This document shows positions 16,390-25,900 of a stretch of 64,000 nucleotides of DNA, one piece after another. Source of the DNA: Betaproteobacteria bacterium. Lineage in GTDB: Bacteria; Pseudomonadota; Gammaproteobacteria; Burkholderiales; Casimicrobiaceae. The notes beneath the pieces were generated by a model. It saw only the letters and a program-made list of their open reading frames with translations. It did not search any database and had not been told where the DNA came from. The first letter of the stretch is position 1. Each line of letters begins with the position of its first letter. The stretch spans positions 186,001-250,000 of the forward strand of contig JADJWJ010000004.1 of NCBI GenBank assembly GCA_016716425.1, given 5' to 3'. Made by a program: the position numbers and the translations under genes.

Positions 16390-17370
16390 ATGGACCGTCG
16401 CAGTTTTGCCAAGGTGGCCGGGGGTGGCCTGCTCGTCGCTGCGACGGGGGCGCGCGCGCAGCCGGCGCCGCGGGTCCGCCGACTCGGCATCCTCCGGCCG
16501 ACCGCGCCGTTCGGCGACGACCGCATCGCCAACGGCATCCCGCGCGCGCTCGCGGAGCTGGGCTATGTCGACGGCGCCAACCTCGTCCTCGAGCAGCGGT
16601 ATGCCGACGGCAGGGCGGCGGCACTGCCCGCGCTCGCGCGCGAGCTGGTCGCCCTGAAGCCGGATGCCATCGTCGCCGTCGGCGCCGCGTCGGCGCGTGC
16701 GGCGAAGGATGCGACCGCGACGATCCCGATCGTCATCTACGGCAACCTCGATCCGGTGGCGACCGGCTTGGCCGCAAGCCTCGCCCAACCCGGTGGCAAC
16801 GTCACGGGCGTCCTGATTGCGGCGGACGGGACGCTGGCCGTCAAGAAGCTGGAGCTGCTGATGGAAACCGCGCCGAGCGCGGGCCGGATTGCGCTGCTCG
16901 CCCCGAGCGACCCCGGCTTCGCGCAGCAGCTCGCCGAGGTGCACGAGGCCGCCCGGGCGCTGCGCGCGGACCTCGTCGCCATCCCGGTGAAGGGCAACGA
17001 CTTCGAGGGCGCGTTCGCGGCCATTGCGGCGGCCGGGTGCCGGGCACTCTTCGTCGGTGCGACGACGTACTTCGTCATCCACCGGCGGCCGATCATCGAA
17101 CTCGCGCTCAAGCACCGGATTCCGGCGATCTGGGAGTGGCCGGAACAGGTCGAGGACGGCGGCCTCATGTCGTACGGCGGCAGCCTGACCGACACGTACC
17201 GGCGCCTCGCGCTTGCCGTCGACCAGATATTCAAGGGCGCGCGGGTGTCCATGCTGCCCATCGACCAGCAGACGAAGTTCCGGCTGGTCATCAACCAGCG
17301 GACGGCGAAGGCGATCGGCCTCGCGATTCCGCGGCCCATCATGTTGCGTGCCGACGAGGTGATCACGTGA
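16390..17370 (+). CDS. PF04392 solute-binding protein, array member 1
   Basis: The 326-residue exported protein belongs to ABC_sub_bind (PF04392, COG2984), the TrpX-like periplasmic binding proteins. The N-terminus MDRRSFAKVAGGG is Tat-like, ending ARAQ. It has RRLGILRP as the first strand of lobe 1, the conserved AQPGGNVTG loop, and the shared C-terminus LRADEVIT. It opens a run of seven paralogous genes with overlapping ends. TrpX-type proteins normally work with a permease and ATPase, neither of which is present here. Ligand unknown. Confidence 0.88.
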   Translation: MDRRSFAKVAGGGLLVAATGARAQPAPRVRRLGILRPTAPFGDDRIANGIPRALAELGYVDGANLVLEQRYADGRAAALPALARELVALKPDAIVAVGAASARAAKDATATIPIVIYGNLDPVATGLAASLAQPGGNVTGVLIAADGTLAVKKLELLMETAPSAGRIALLAPSDPGFAQQLAEVHEAARALRADLVAIPVKGNDFEGAFAAIAAAGCRALFVGATTYFVIHRRPIIELALKHRIPAIWEWPEQVEDGGLMSYGGSLTDTYRRLALAVDQIFKGARVSMLPIDQQTKFRLVINQRTAKAIGLAIPRPIMLRADEVIT

Positions 17371-18347
17371 GGCGCCGCACCGCCGTCCGGGCCCTCGGCC
17401 TGCTGCCGCTGTGTGCCGCGCGGCCGGCCTTGACGCAAACGCAGGTACGCCATCGCGTGGCCTGGGTGTCGACGGATCGCAAGGACCGGCCTTCGGAGAA
17501 CCTCGAGGCGTTCCGCGGCGGCATGCGCGAACTCGGCCGTGTCGAGGGGCGCGACTTCGCGATCGAGGTCTGGTCCGGCGACGGCTCCGGCGAGCGCGTC
17601 GCGCGGATGGCGCCGGACATCGTCGGATCCCGGCCGGACGTCATCGTCGCGGCCGGCGGCCTCGCCCTGTTCCCGCTGCTCCGCGCCGGCGTCACGAAGC
17701 CGATCGTATTCTCGATCAGCGCCGACCCCGTCGAAGCGAAGATCGTCGCCAGCATGGCGCGCCCGGGCGGGAACATCACGGGCATCAGCCTGTTCACGCT
17801 GGCGCTCGTCGGCAAGCGGCTGGAGCTCGTCAAGGAGATCCTGCCGGGAGCGAAGCGCGTCGCGCTCATCGCCAATCCGCAGCACCCGGGCGAGCGGAAG
17901 GAATTGGAGGCCGCGCAGCAGGCTGCGGCGAAGCTTCGTCTGCACATCCGCTACTTCCAGGCCCGAAGCGGTGCAGAGCTCGAGAGCGCGCTCACCGACA
18001 TCGCCCGCAGCCGCGACGACGCGGTGCTCGCTTTCGCGGACGGCTTCACGCTCGGCTTCGCCGGCCGCCTCGCCGAGTTCTCGCTCCAGCATCGCATCCC
18101 GACCGTCGACGGCTGGGCGCCGTTCGCGCAGGCGGGCAACGTGCTGATCTACGGGCCGGTCTTCGCCGACGTGTACCGCCGCCTCGCCGCGTTCGTGGAC
18201 AAGATCCTCAAGGGTGCCAAGCCCGGCGATCTGCCGATCGAGCTGCCGACGAAGGTCGAGCTCGTGATCAACGCGAAGACGGCGGCCGCGATCGGGCTCA
18301 CGATTCCGTCGGCGGTCCTGGCGCGCGCGGACGAGGTGATCCGTTGA
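17367..18347 (+). CDS. PF04392 solute-binding protein, array member 2
   Basis: The 326-residue paralog starts at GTG 17367, overlapping the previous stop as GTGA. A short signal sequence (MRRRTAVRALGLLPLCAARPALT) precedes HRVAWVST, the first strand of lobe 1. The family loop reads RPGGNITG and the C-terminus ARADEVIR. The pocket region after KPIVFSISADPVEA is intact, so the protein should be functional. Ligand-lining residues differ from member 1, suggesting divergent specificity. Confidence 0.87.
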   Translation: MRRRTAVRALGLLPLCAARPALTQTQVRHRVAWVSTDRKDRPSENLEAFRGGMRELGRVEGRDFAIEVWSGDGSGERVARMAPDIVGSRPDVIVAAGGLALFPLLRAGVTKPIVFSISADPVEAKIVASMARPGGNITGISLFTLALVGKRLELVKEILPGAKRVALIANPQHPGERKELEAAQQAAAKLRLHIRYFQARSGAELESALTDIARSRDDAVLAFADGFTLGFAGRLAEFSLQHRIPTVDGWAPFAQAGNVLIYGPVFADVYRRLAAFVDKILKGAKPGDLPIELPTKVELVINAKTAAAIGLTIPSAVLARADEVIR

Positions 18348-19327
18348 TCGCGCGGCGGCGGTTCCTCGCGCTCGCGGTTGCGACGGTCGCGGCGCATCGG
18401 CTCGCGACGGCGCAAACTCGCGGAAAGGTATGGCGGCTCGGGTACCTGGCGCTGGCGCCGCTCACCGACCCGCCATCGCCGGAGCGCTCCGCGTTCGTGG
18501 CGGCATTGCGCGAGGCGGGCTACGCGGCCGGCGACAACCTCGTCGTCGAGTATCGGTCGGCGGAGTCGGACCGCGAACGGCTGCCGTTTCTTGCCGACGA
18601 GCTGGTCAAGGCAAAGGTCGACGTGATCGTCGTGCCCTCCGTCGATCCGGCCCGGGCGGCGCTGGATGCGACGAATAGCGTGCCGATCGTCATGTTGGGC
18701 GTGGCCGACCCCGTGGTCTTCGGCCTGGTGGCGAACCTCGCCCGGCCCGGGGCAAACCTGACCGGCAGCTCGTGGCGATCGGTCGACATCATCGGCAAGC
18801 GCTTCCAGCTGCTGCGCGAGGTGCTGCCGCGCGCTCGCCGCGTCGCCCACCTGTGGAACCCGGACACGATGGCGGCCGCCGTGCTCCCGGCGGTGCAGGA
18901 CGCGGCGCGCAGGAACGGCTTCGCGCTGGAGGAGGTGTCCATCACCAACGTGGGCGACCTGCAGCGGGGGCTGGAAGCGGTCGAACGCCGGCGACCCGAC
19001 GCGTTGCACGTCACGCTGGACGTCCGGCTCGCCGCCTACCGGCAGTTGATCGCGCAGGCGGCGCTGGACTGGCGCGTGCCCAGCGTCGCGAACTACAAGG
19101 GCTTCGTCGACGCGGGCGGGCTCATGTCGTATGCGGCCGACCTTGCGGCGCTCTACCGCCGGGGCGCCGCCTACGTCGACCGCATCCTGCGCGGCGCCCA
19201 CCCGGCAGACCTGCCGATCGAGCAGCCGGACAAGTTCGTGCTGGCGCTCAATGTCGGCACGGCACGGGCGATCGGACTCGCCATTCCGCGCTCGGTGCTG
19301 CTGCGCGCGGACGAGGTCGTTCGGTAA
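18344..19327 (+). CDS. PF04392 solute-binding protein, array member 3
   Basis: The 327-residue paralog probably starts at TTG 18344, overlapping the previous stop as TTGA. This start gives a compact signal sequence (MIARRRFLALAVATVAAHRLATAQ). The family loop reads RPGANLTG and the C-terminus RADEVVR. A TTG start is weak and may keep its yield below the neighbours. No in-frame ATG or GTG exists close by that would preserve the signal peptide. Confidence 0.84.
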   Translation: MIARRRFLALAVATVAAHRLATAQTRGKVWRLGYLALAPLTDPPSPERSAFVAALREAGYAAGDNLVVEYRSAESDRERLPFLADELVKAKVDVIVVPSVDPARAALDATNSVPIVMLGVADPVVFGLVANLARPGANLTGSSWRSVDIIGKRFQLLREVLPRARRVAHLWNPDTMAAAVLPAVQDAARRNGFALEEVSITNVGDLQRGLEAVERRRPDALHVTLDVRLAAYRQLIAQAALDWRVPSVANYKGFVDAGGLMSYAADLAALYRRGAAYVDRILRGAHPADLPIEQPDKFVLALNVGTARAIGLAIPRSVLLRADEVVR

Positions 19328-20304
19328 TGGATCGGCGAACGGTGCTCGCGTCGTTGTGCCTCGCGTTGCCTGTTGCGGCCCACGCGCAGCGCGCACGGGT
19401 TCCGACGATCGGCTACCTGCTGGTGACGCCCGTCGTGGACCCGCCTTCGGGCGAACGGCAGGCGTTTCTCGACGGCCTGCGCGCATTCGGCCGGGTGCCC
19501 GGCCGAAACGTCGAGATCGTGTACGCGTCGGCCGAGGGCCATCCCGAATTCGTCGACGATGTCGCCCGCGATCTCGTGATGCGCAAACCCGACGTGATCG
19601 TCGCTTCAGGTGCCATTGCCGTGCTGGCGGCGCGGCGGGCCACCGCGGAGATTCCCGTCGTCATCATGGCGGTCGGCGACCCGGTCGGGATCGGCGCCGT
19701 GCAGTCGCTGTCGCGTCCCGAGCGCAACGTGACCGGTGTGTCGTTCCTCTCGAGCGACCTCGCGGGCAAGCGGGTGCAGCTGATGGCGGACCTGCTGCCT
19801 GCGCTTCGTCGCGTCGCCGTGATGTGGGATCCGCGCAACGCGAACGCGCAGTCGGAGGTGAACGCGACGTTCGCGGCCATCGCGCGGCTGGGCATCGCCG
19901 AGGCGCGATTCCCGATTGGTGCCGAGTCGGGCATGGCCGGCGTGCTCGAGCGGATTGGCGCCCAGCGGCCCGACGCACTGTACGTGGCCTTCGAGGGCGG
20001 GACGGTCATGGAGTACCGGACCGCCATCGCGGAATTCGGGCTTCGGCAGCGCTTGCCGGTGGTGTCGGGATGGAGCCAGCTCACCGAAGCCGGCGGCCTG
20101 TTGAGCTACGCGCCGGATCTTCCAGCCATGTTCCGCCGGTCCGCCTATTATGTGCACCGGATTCTCGAGGGCACGGTGCCGCGGGATCTGCCCGTCGAGC
20201 AGGCGAGCACGGTGGAGATGGTGATCAACCTGAGAACCGCGAAGGCGCTCGGAATTGCCGTACCGCAGTCGCTGCTGCTGCGCGCCGACCGGATCATCCA
20301 GTGA
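19327..20304 (+). CDS. PF04392 solute-binding protein, array member 4
   Basis: The 325-residue paralog has an ATG at 19327 sharing one base with the previous TAA (TAATG). A signal peptide (MDRRTVLASLCLALPVAAHAQ) is followed by VPTIGYLLVTP. The loop reads RPERNVTG, with Glu-Arg in place of the usual Gly-Gly, which may alter the ligand pocket edge. The C-terminus is RADRIIQ rather than ADEVIR. It is the only array gene starting with ATG after a TAA. Confidence 0.87.
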   Translation: MDRRTVLASLCLALPVAAHAQRARVPTIGYLLVTPVVDPPSGERQAFLDGLRAFGRVPGRNVEIVYASAEGHPEFVDDVARDLVMRKPDVIVASGAIAVLAARRATAEIPVVIMAVGDPVGIGAVQSLSRPERNVTGVSFLSSDLAGKRVQLMADLLPALRRVAVMWDPRNANAQSEVNATFAAIARLGIAEARFPIGAESGMAGVLERIGAQRPDALYVAFEGGTVMEYRTAIAEFGLRQRLPVVSGWSQLTEAGGLLSYAPDLPAMFRRSAYYVHRILEGTVPRDLPVEQASTVEMVINLRTAKALGIAVPQSLLLRADRIIQ

Positions 20305-21266
20305 GGAGCCGGCGCATGTTCCTGCTCTGCGCGGTGGCACTCGCCACGGCGGACATCGCGCTCGCGCAACCGGCCGGCCCGGCGCATCGGGTCGCGCTGC
20401 TCTTGCCGGCGGCCACGCCCAACGAGGCGGCGTTCATGCAGGGGATGCGTGCGCTGGGCTACGAGGAAGGCCACAACCTCGTGATCGACCGCCGCTCGGC
20501 GGATGGGGACCTGACACGCCTGCCGGGCCTCGCCGCGGACACCGTGCGCAGCCGTCCCGACGTCATCGTCGCCTTCGTCACGCAGGCGTCGCTCGCGGCA
20601 AGGAAGGCGACGGCGACGATTCCGATCGTGATGGTGGCGGTCGCGGATCCGGTCGCGTCCGGGCTGGTCGGAAGCCTCGCGCGGCCCGGCGGCAACGTCA
20701 CCGGCACGTCGGCGCAGTCGGCGCTTGTCCCCGGCAAGCAGCTCGACCTCATCCGGGAACTGCGCCCGAAGGCCGCGCGCGTCGCGCTGCTGTGGAATCC
20801 GGCCAACGCGGTCTTCCAGGAGCAGTCGCTGCACGAGGCGCGCGCCGGCGCGCAGCGGCTGGGGATCGAGCTGCGGCTGTTCGGAGCGCCGGCGCCGGTG
20901 GAGATCGACCGCACCATCGCGGCGATCGCCGCCGCGAAACCCGACGCGGTGATGGTGCTCGGCGACCCGATGTTCGTCGCCAACGCGCGGCGCATCGGCG
21001 AGCGCCTGCGCGAGCACCGCCTGCTCGCGGTCGGCGGCACCGGCGCGTTCGCGCCGGCGGCGATGCTCGCCGTCTACGGTCCCGACCTCGCCGAGTCGGC
21101 GCGGCGCTCGGCGACGTACGTGGACAGGATCCTCAAGGGGGCGCGACCCGGCGACCTGCCGGTCGAGCTCGAGACGAAGTACGTGCTCGTCATCCACGCG
21201 GGGACGGCGCGCGCCCTGGGCGTCGCCGTGCCGCCGGCGCTGCTCGCGCGCGCGCCGACGAGGTGA
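20301..21266 (+). CDS. PF04392 solute-binding protein, array member 5 (C-terminus frameshifted)
   Basis: The 321-residue paralog has GTG 20301 overlapping the previous stop (GTGA). The signal sequence is MRSRRMFLLCAVALATADIALAQ and the family loop RPGGNVTG is present. The reading frame ends LLARAPTR, whereas the paralogs end ARADEVIR. The expected ADEVIR and a stop at 21272-21274 are found one frame over, so a one-base indel in the CG-rich run near 21245-21255 has changed only the last few residues. The protein is probably still functional, or the indel is a sequencing error. Confidence 0.83.
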   Translation: MRSRRMFLLCAVALATADIALAQPAGPAHRVALLLPAATPNEAAFMQGMRALGYEEGHNLVIDRRSADGDLTRLPGLAADTVRSRPDVIVAFVTQASLAARKATATIPIVMVAVADPVASGLVGSLARPGGNVTGTSAQSALVPGKQLDLIRELRPKAARVALLWNPANAVFQEQSLHEARAGAQRLGIELRLFGAPAPVEIDRTIAAIAAAKPDAVMVLGDPMFVANARRIGERLREHRLLAVGGTGAFAPAAMLAVYGPDLAESARRSATYVDRILKGARPGDLPVELETKYVLVIHAGTARALGVAVPPALLARAPTR

Positions 21267-21270
21267 TCCG

Positions 21271-21705
21271 GTGAACCCGCGACGCAGGGACGTGCTCGGT
21301 GGCGCCGGCCTCGCGCTGCTCGTCGCGGCACTGCCCGCGCGCGCGCAGCGCGCCGGCGCGCTGCCGCGCATCGGCTACCTGACGCCGGCGAATCCGCGCG
21401 CTGCCGCGTTCTGGTATGCGGGGCGCCTGGCCGAGCTTGCGCTGGCGCATCGGGTGCCGGTCTTCAGTACGAGCCGCCAGCTGGCGGAGGCGGGCATCTT
21501 CGCGAGCTACGGCGCGAACCTCGACCTCGTCGCGCGCCGCTCGGCGACGTACGCGCACGGGATCCTGAAAGGCGCGAAACCCGGCGACCTGCCGATCGAG
21601 CTGCCGGCGAAGTTCGAACTGGTGGTGAACCAGCGGACGGCCGACGCGCTGGGTATCGCCATTGCGCCGGCGGTGCTGGCGCGCGCGGACGAGGTGATCC
21701 GGTGA
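21271..21705 (+). pseudogene. PF04392 solute-binding protein, array member 6, internally deleted
   Basis: The intact frame of 144 residues begins at GTG 21271. It keeps the signal peptide (RRRDVLGGAGLALLVAALPARAQ) and the first strand (LPRIGYLTPANP), then jumps directly to the last quarter of the family (LAELALAHRVPVF...PGDLPIELPAKFELVVNQRTA...ARADEVIR). About 180 residues, including the PGGNVTG loop and most of both lobes, are missing without frame loss. It cannot form a normal two-lobed binding protein. The frame may be kept because it carries translation into the next gene (GTGA at 21702-21705). Confidence 0.8.
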
Positions 21706-22691
21706 GGCGTCGCACCGCGCTCGCGTTGCTCGCGTGGGCCGCGCTGGCCGGCGCGCGGATCGCGCAGGCGCAGCGGGCGCCGGCGCCGCGCCGCATCGCG
21801 ATGCTCTCGGGCTTCGCGGCGTCGGACACGAAGGCGTTTCTCGACCTCCTGCAGCCGGAACTCGACCGCCTGGGCTGGGCGGCAGGACGCGACGTGGTGC
21901 TGCTCCCGCCACGGACCGCCGACGGCCGCTACGAGCGCCTGCCCGGGCTGGCCGCCGAGGTCATCGCCGAGCGTCCGGACGTCATCCTGGTCCAGAGCGC
22001 GCCCGCCACACGTGCGGCGATGCAGGCGACCGCCGCCATTTCGATCGTGATGGTCGGAACGGGGGACCCGGTCGCCTATGGCCTCGTCGCGGACCTGCGC
22101 CGGCCCGGAGGCAACGTCACGGGCTCGAGCTACCTCGCCGACGAGTCGCTGGTCAAGACGATGCAGATCCTCAAGGAGGCGGTGCCGCGGATCGGCAGCG
22201 TCGCGCTGCCGTACAACCCGGGCAACGACGGTGCCGTCAAGACGGTGAAGGAACTCCCGCCGGCGGCGTCGGCGATGGGCATGAAGATGCAGGCGCTTCC
22301 GGTCAAGGGGCCGGCCGACTTCGACGAGATGTTCCGGCTGATCGCGCGCGAGCGCACGGAGGCCGTGCTGCTGGCGCCGGAGCCGCTGCTGCGGACGCAC
22401 CGCGTGGCGCTCGCCGACGCGGCGCTGCGGCAGGGCCTGCCGCTCGCGATCGTCGGCGACCCCGCTTACCTGCCGCCGAACGGGCTCCTGTCCTACGGCC
22501 CGACGCGGCTCCAATACGCACGGATTACCGCCCGCTACGTCGACGCGATCTTCCGGGGCGCCAACCCCGCCGGGCTGCCGGTCGAGCAGCCTGCCAAGTT
22601 CGACCTCGCGATCAGCGTGCGCACGGCGAAGGCGCTCGGCATCGCGCTCCCGCCGTCGCTGCTGCTGCGCGCGGACGAGGTCGTGCAATGA
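21702..22691 (+). CDS. PF04392 solute-binding protein, array member 7
   Basis: The 329-residue paralog has GTG 21702 overlapping the stop of the deleted member. The signal sequence is MRRRTALALLAWAALAGARIAQAQ. The loop RPGGNVTG is present, and the pocket region has an insertion-like Lys/Pro stretch (KTVKELPPAASAMGMKMQ) not seen in the others. The C-terminus is LLRADEVVQ. Its last codons overlap a short frame that leads into the sensor kinase gene. Confidence 0.87.
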   Translation: MRRRTALALLAWAALAGARIAQAQRAPAPRRIAMLSGFAASDTKAFLDLLQPELDRLGWAAGRDVVLLPPRTADGRYERLPGLAAEVIAERPDVILVQSAPATRAAMQATAAISIVMVGTGDPVAYGLVADLRRPGGNVTGSSYLADESLVKTMQILKEAVPRIGSVALPYNPGNDGAVKTVKELPPAASAMGMKMQALPVKGPADFDEMFRLIARERTEAVLLAPEPLLRTHRVALADAALRQGLPLAIVGDPAYLPPNGLLSYGPTRLQYARITARYVDAIFRGANPAGLPVEQPAKFDLAISVRTAKALGIALPPSLLLRADEVVQ

Positions 22692-22927
22692 GCAGGCGGG
22701 AGTCGAGGTATCCTTCGCTCCGGCGACGCCGATGGCCACGACCCGCGCGGCGCGCGGCGCGCGGCGCGCCCAGCGTGATCGCAATCGTCATGGACTCCGT
22801 CGAACGACCTGCGCGTTCCCGTCTGCGCTGCGCCGGTGGCGCGACGACGGTGCGCGCCCCGACGGCTGCGCGCGCCGGTGCGACGATCGGACTGCGGCAG
22901 CGTTACTCTGGCGAGGTGACGGAGTGA
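22688..22927 (+). CDS. Possible small ORF bridging the array and the kinase gene
   Basis: A 79-residue frame begins at an ATG overlapping the stop of array member 7 (ATGA at 22688-22691) and ends in a TGA sharing one base with the kinase ATG (TGATG). It begins MSRRESRYPSLRRRRW and is Arg/Ala-rich with no recognised domain. It could be chance, since long open frames are common in this GC-rich DNA. The fit at both ends would let ribosomes pass from the array into the kinase gene. Confidence 0.3.
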   Translation: MSRRESRYPSLRRRRWPRPARRAARGAPSVIAIVMDSVERPARSRLRCAGGATTVRAPTAARAGATIGLRQRYSGEVTE

Positions 22928-25900
22928 TGCGCAACGGCGTCGCTGCGAAGGTGGACGCGGCGCGTACGTCTCCGGACGCGGCGTCGCCGGCCCCGCGCGC
23001 GTCGCGGCATGGCCGGCTGTTCCGCAAGTACCTGCTGCTCATCCTGACGCTGGTCAGCGGCGCGCTGCTCGCGTCGGGGGCGATCTCCGTCTACTTCGCC
23101 TACCAGGAGCACAAGACCGCGCTCGGCAGCCTGCAGCAGGAGAAGGCGATTGCCGCGGCTTCCCGCATCGAGCAGTACATCCGGCAGATCCAGCAGCAGC
23201 TCGCGTTCGCGGCGCTGCCGCAGCTCGACGCTTCCGACGTGGAGCTGCGCCGCATCGAGTTCCTGAAGCTGCTGCGGCAGGTGCCCGAGGTGACCGACAT
23301 CGCGCAGATCGACGGCGCCGGCCGCGAGCAGGTCGCCGTGTCGCGGCTCGGGATGGACGTCCTCGCCTCCGGCAAGGACCGCTCGCAGGAACCCGCGTTC
23401 CGCGGCGCGAAGCGCGGGCAGCCGTGGGTCGGCCCGGTGTACTTCCGCAAGGAAACCGAGCCGTACATGACGATCGCGATCCGCTCGGGCGGCGACAACG
23501 GCCCGGTCACGATCGCCGACGTGAACCTCAAGTTCATCTGGGACGTGGTGTCGCGGATCAAGATCGGCGACAAGGGCAAGGCGTACGTCGTCGACCGCAA
23601 CGGCTACCTCGTCGCCGATCCCGACATCGGGCTCGTGCTGCGCAAGACCAACCTGTCCGACCTGGCGCACGTGCGCGCGGCGGCCGAGCGGCAGGACTCG
23701 GACGACGCGGCGCTGCTGTCGAAGGACCTGGCCGGCACGCCGGTGCTGACGTCGATGGCGCCGATCGAGTCGCTCGACTGGAGGGTGTTCGTCGAGCAGC
23801 CGGTGGCCGAGGTGTACGCGAAGCTCAACGCGTCGATCCTGCGCACGGTCCTGCTGCTGCTCGCGGGTCTCGTGATCTCGGCGGTGGGCGCGCTGGCGCT
23901 CGCGCGCGGCATGGTACGGCCGATCCGCACGCTGTCGGAGGGCGCGCAGCGCATCGGCGAGGGCAACCTCGACCAGAACATCGAGGTGAAGACCGGCGAC
24001 GAGCTGGAGGCGCTCGCCGACCGGTTCAACCGGATGAGCGCGCAACTGCGCGAGTCGTACGCCGGCCTCGAGCGCAAGGTCGACGAGCGCACGCACGAGC
24101 TCACCAACTCGCTCGAACAGCAGACGGCGATCAGCGAGATCCTGCGCGTGATCTCGAGCTCGCCGACCGACGTGCAGCCGGTGCTCGACACGGTGGCCGA
24201 GCGCGCCGCGCACCTCACCGGGGCTCCGTTCGCCCGCATCATGCTGGTTGAAGGCTCACGGCTCCTGCCCGCCGCCGAGTACTGGAACGGCAAGCTCACC
24301 GAGGACGCCGGACGGGGCGGCACGACGCCGGTGCCCCTCGACCGGTCGTCGATCTCCGGCCGGGCGGCGATCGATCGCGACGCCGTGCACATCGCCGACA
24401 TCGCGCCGCTGCTCGCCAGCGAGTTCGCCGGCGCCGCGGAGAACATGACGCGCTTCGACTGCCGCGCCGTGCTGGCGGTGCCGCTGATGCGCGAGGGCGG
24501 CGCCTATGGCGCGATCGTGCTCGCGCGCCACGAGCCGGGCCTGTTCGCCCCCGACCAGGTCGCGCTGGTGCAGACGTTCGCGCGGCAGGCGGCGATCGCG
24601 ATCGACAACGTGCGGCTGTTCAACGAGACCAAGGAGGCGCTCGACCAGCAGCGCGCGTCGGGCGAGGTGCTGGCGGCCATCAGCAGCTCGATCGCTGACA
24701 CCGGCCCCGTGTTCGAGAAGATTCTCGCGAGCTGCGAGCGCCTGTTCGCCGGCAAGGTCGCGGTCATCAATCTCGTCGGCGAGGACGGGCTGCTGCGCCT
24801 CGGCGCCTATCACGGGCCCGGGCAGGAGAAGATGGAGGAGCTGTATCCGATGCCCTCCGACGAGTCCACGGCGACGGGCGTGGCGATCCGCCGACGCGTC
24901 GTCGTCCACTTTCCCGACGTGGAGCACGGGGAGGGCGTGCCCGAGCACGCCCGCGAGGTGTGGAATGCGATGGGCGTGAAGGCCGCGATCGGCGCACCGA
25001 TGATCTGGGAGAACCGCGGGATCGGTTCGATCTTCGTCGGGCGCGACCACGCCGGCCCGTTCTCGGACAAGGACGTCACGCTGCTGAAGACGTTCGCGGA
25101 TCAGGCGGTGATCGCCATCCAGAACGCGCGCCTGTTCAACGAGACGAAGGAAGCGCTCGACCAGCAGCGCGCGTCGGGCGAGGTGCTGTCCGCGATCTCG
25201 AGCTCGATCGCCGACACGTCGCCGGTGTTCGACAAGATCCTGACGAGCTGCGAGCGCCTGTTCGCCGGCAAGTTGATCGGCATCACGCTGGTCGGCGGCG
25301 ACGACCTCGTCCGGATCGCCGCCTACCACGGGCCCGGCCGCGAGGAGCTCGACCGGATCTTCCCGGCGCCGATCGACGGCGACACCGGCACCGGGGTGGC
25401 GATCCTGCGGCGCGGCGTCTTCCACGTGCCCGACGTCGAAGGCGGAGCCGACATGCCCCCGCGGATGCGGCAGGGCTGCGCGGCGATCGGCGTCAGGGCG
25501 ATCGTGTTCGCGCCGATGATGTGGGAGGGCCGCGGCATCGGCGCGATCTTCGTCGGCCGCGACCACGCCGGCCCGTTCTCCGACAAGGACATCGCGCTGC
25601 TGCGCACGTTCGCCGACCAGGCGGTGATCGCGATCCAGAACGCGCGCCTGTTCCGCGAGATCGAGGACAAGAGCCGCCAGCTCGAGGTCGCGAACCAGCA
25701 CAAGTCGGCGTTCCTGGCGTCGATGTCGCACGAGCTGCGCACGCCGCTGAACGCGATCATCGGCTTCTCGGAGGTACTGCTCGCACGCTTCTTCGGCGAG
25801 TTGAACGAGAAGCAGGACGACTACCTGAAGGACATCCACTCGTCCGGCAAGCACCTGCTCGCGCTGATCAACGACGTCCTCGACCTGTCGAAGGTCGAGG

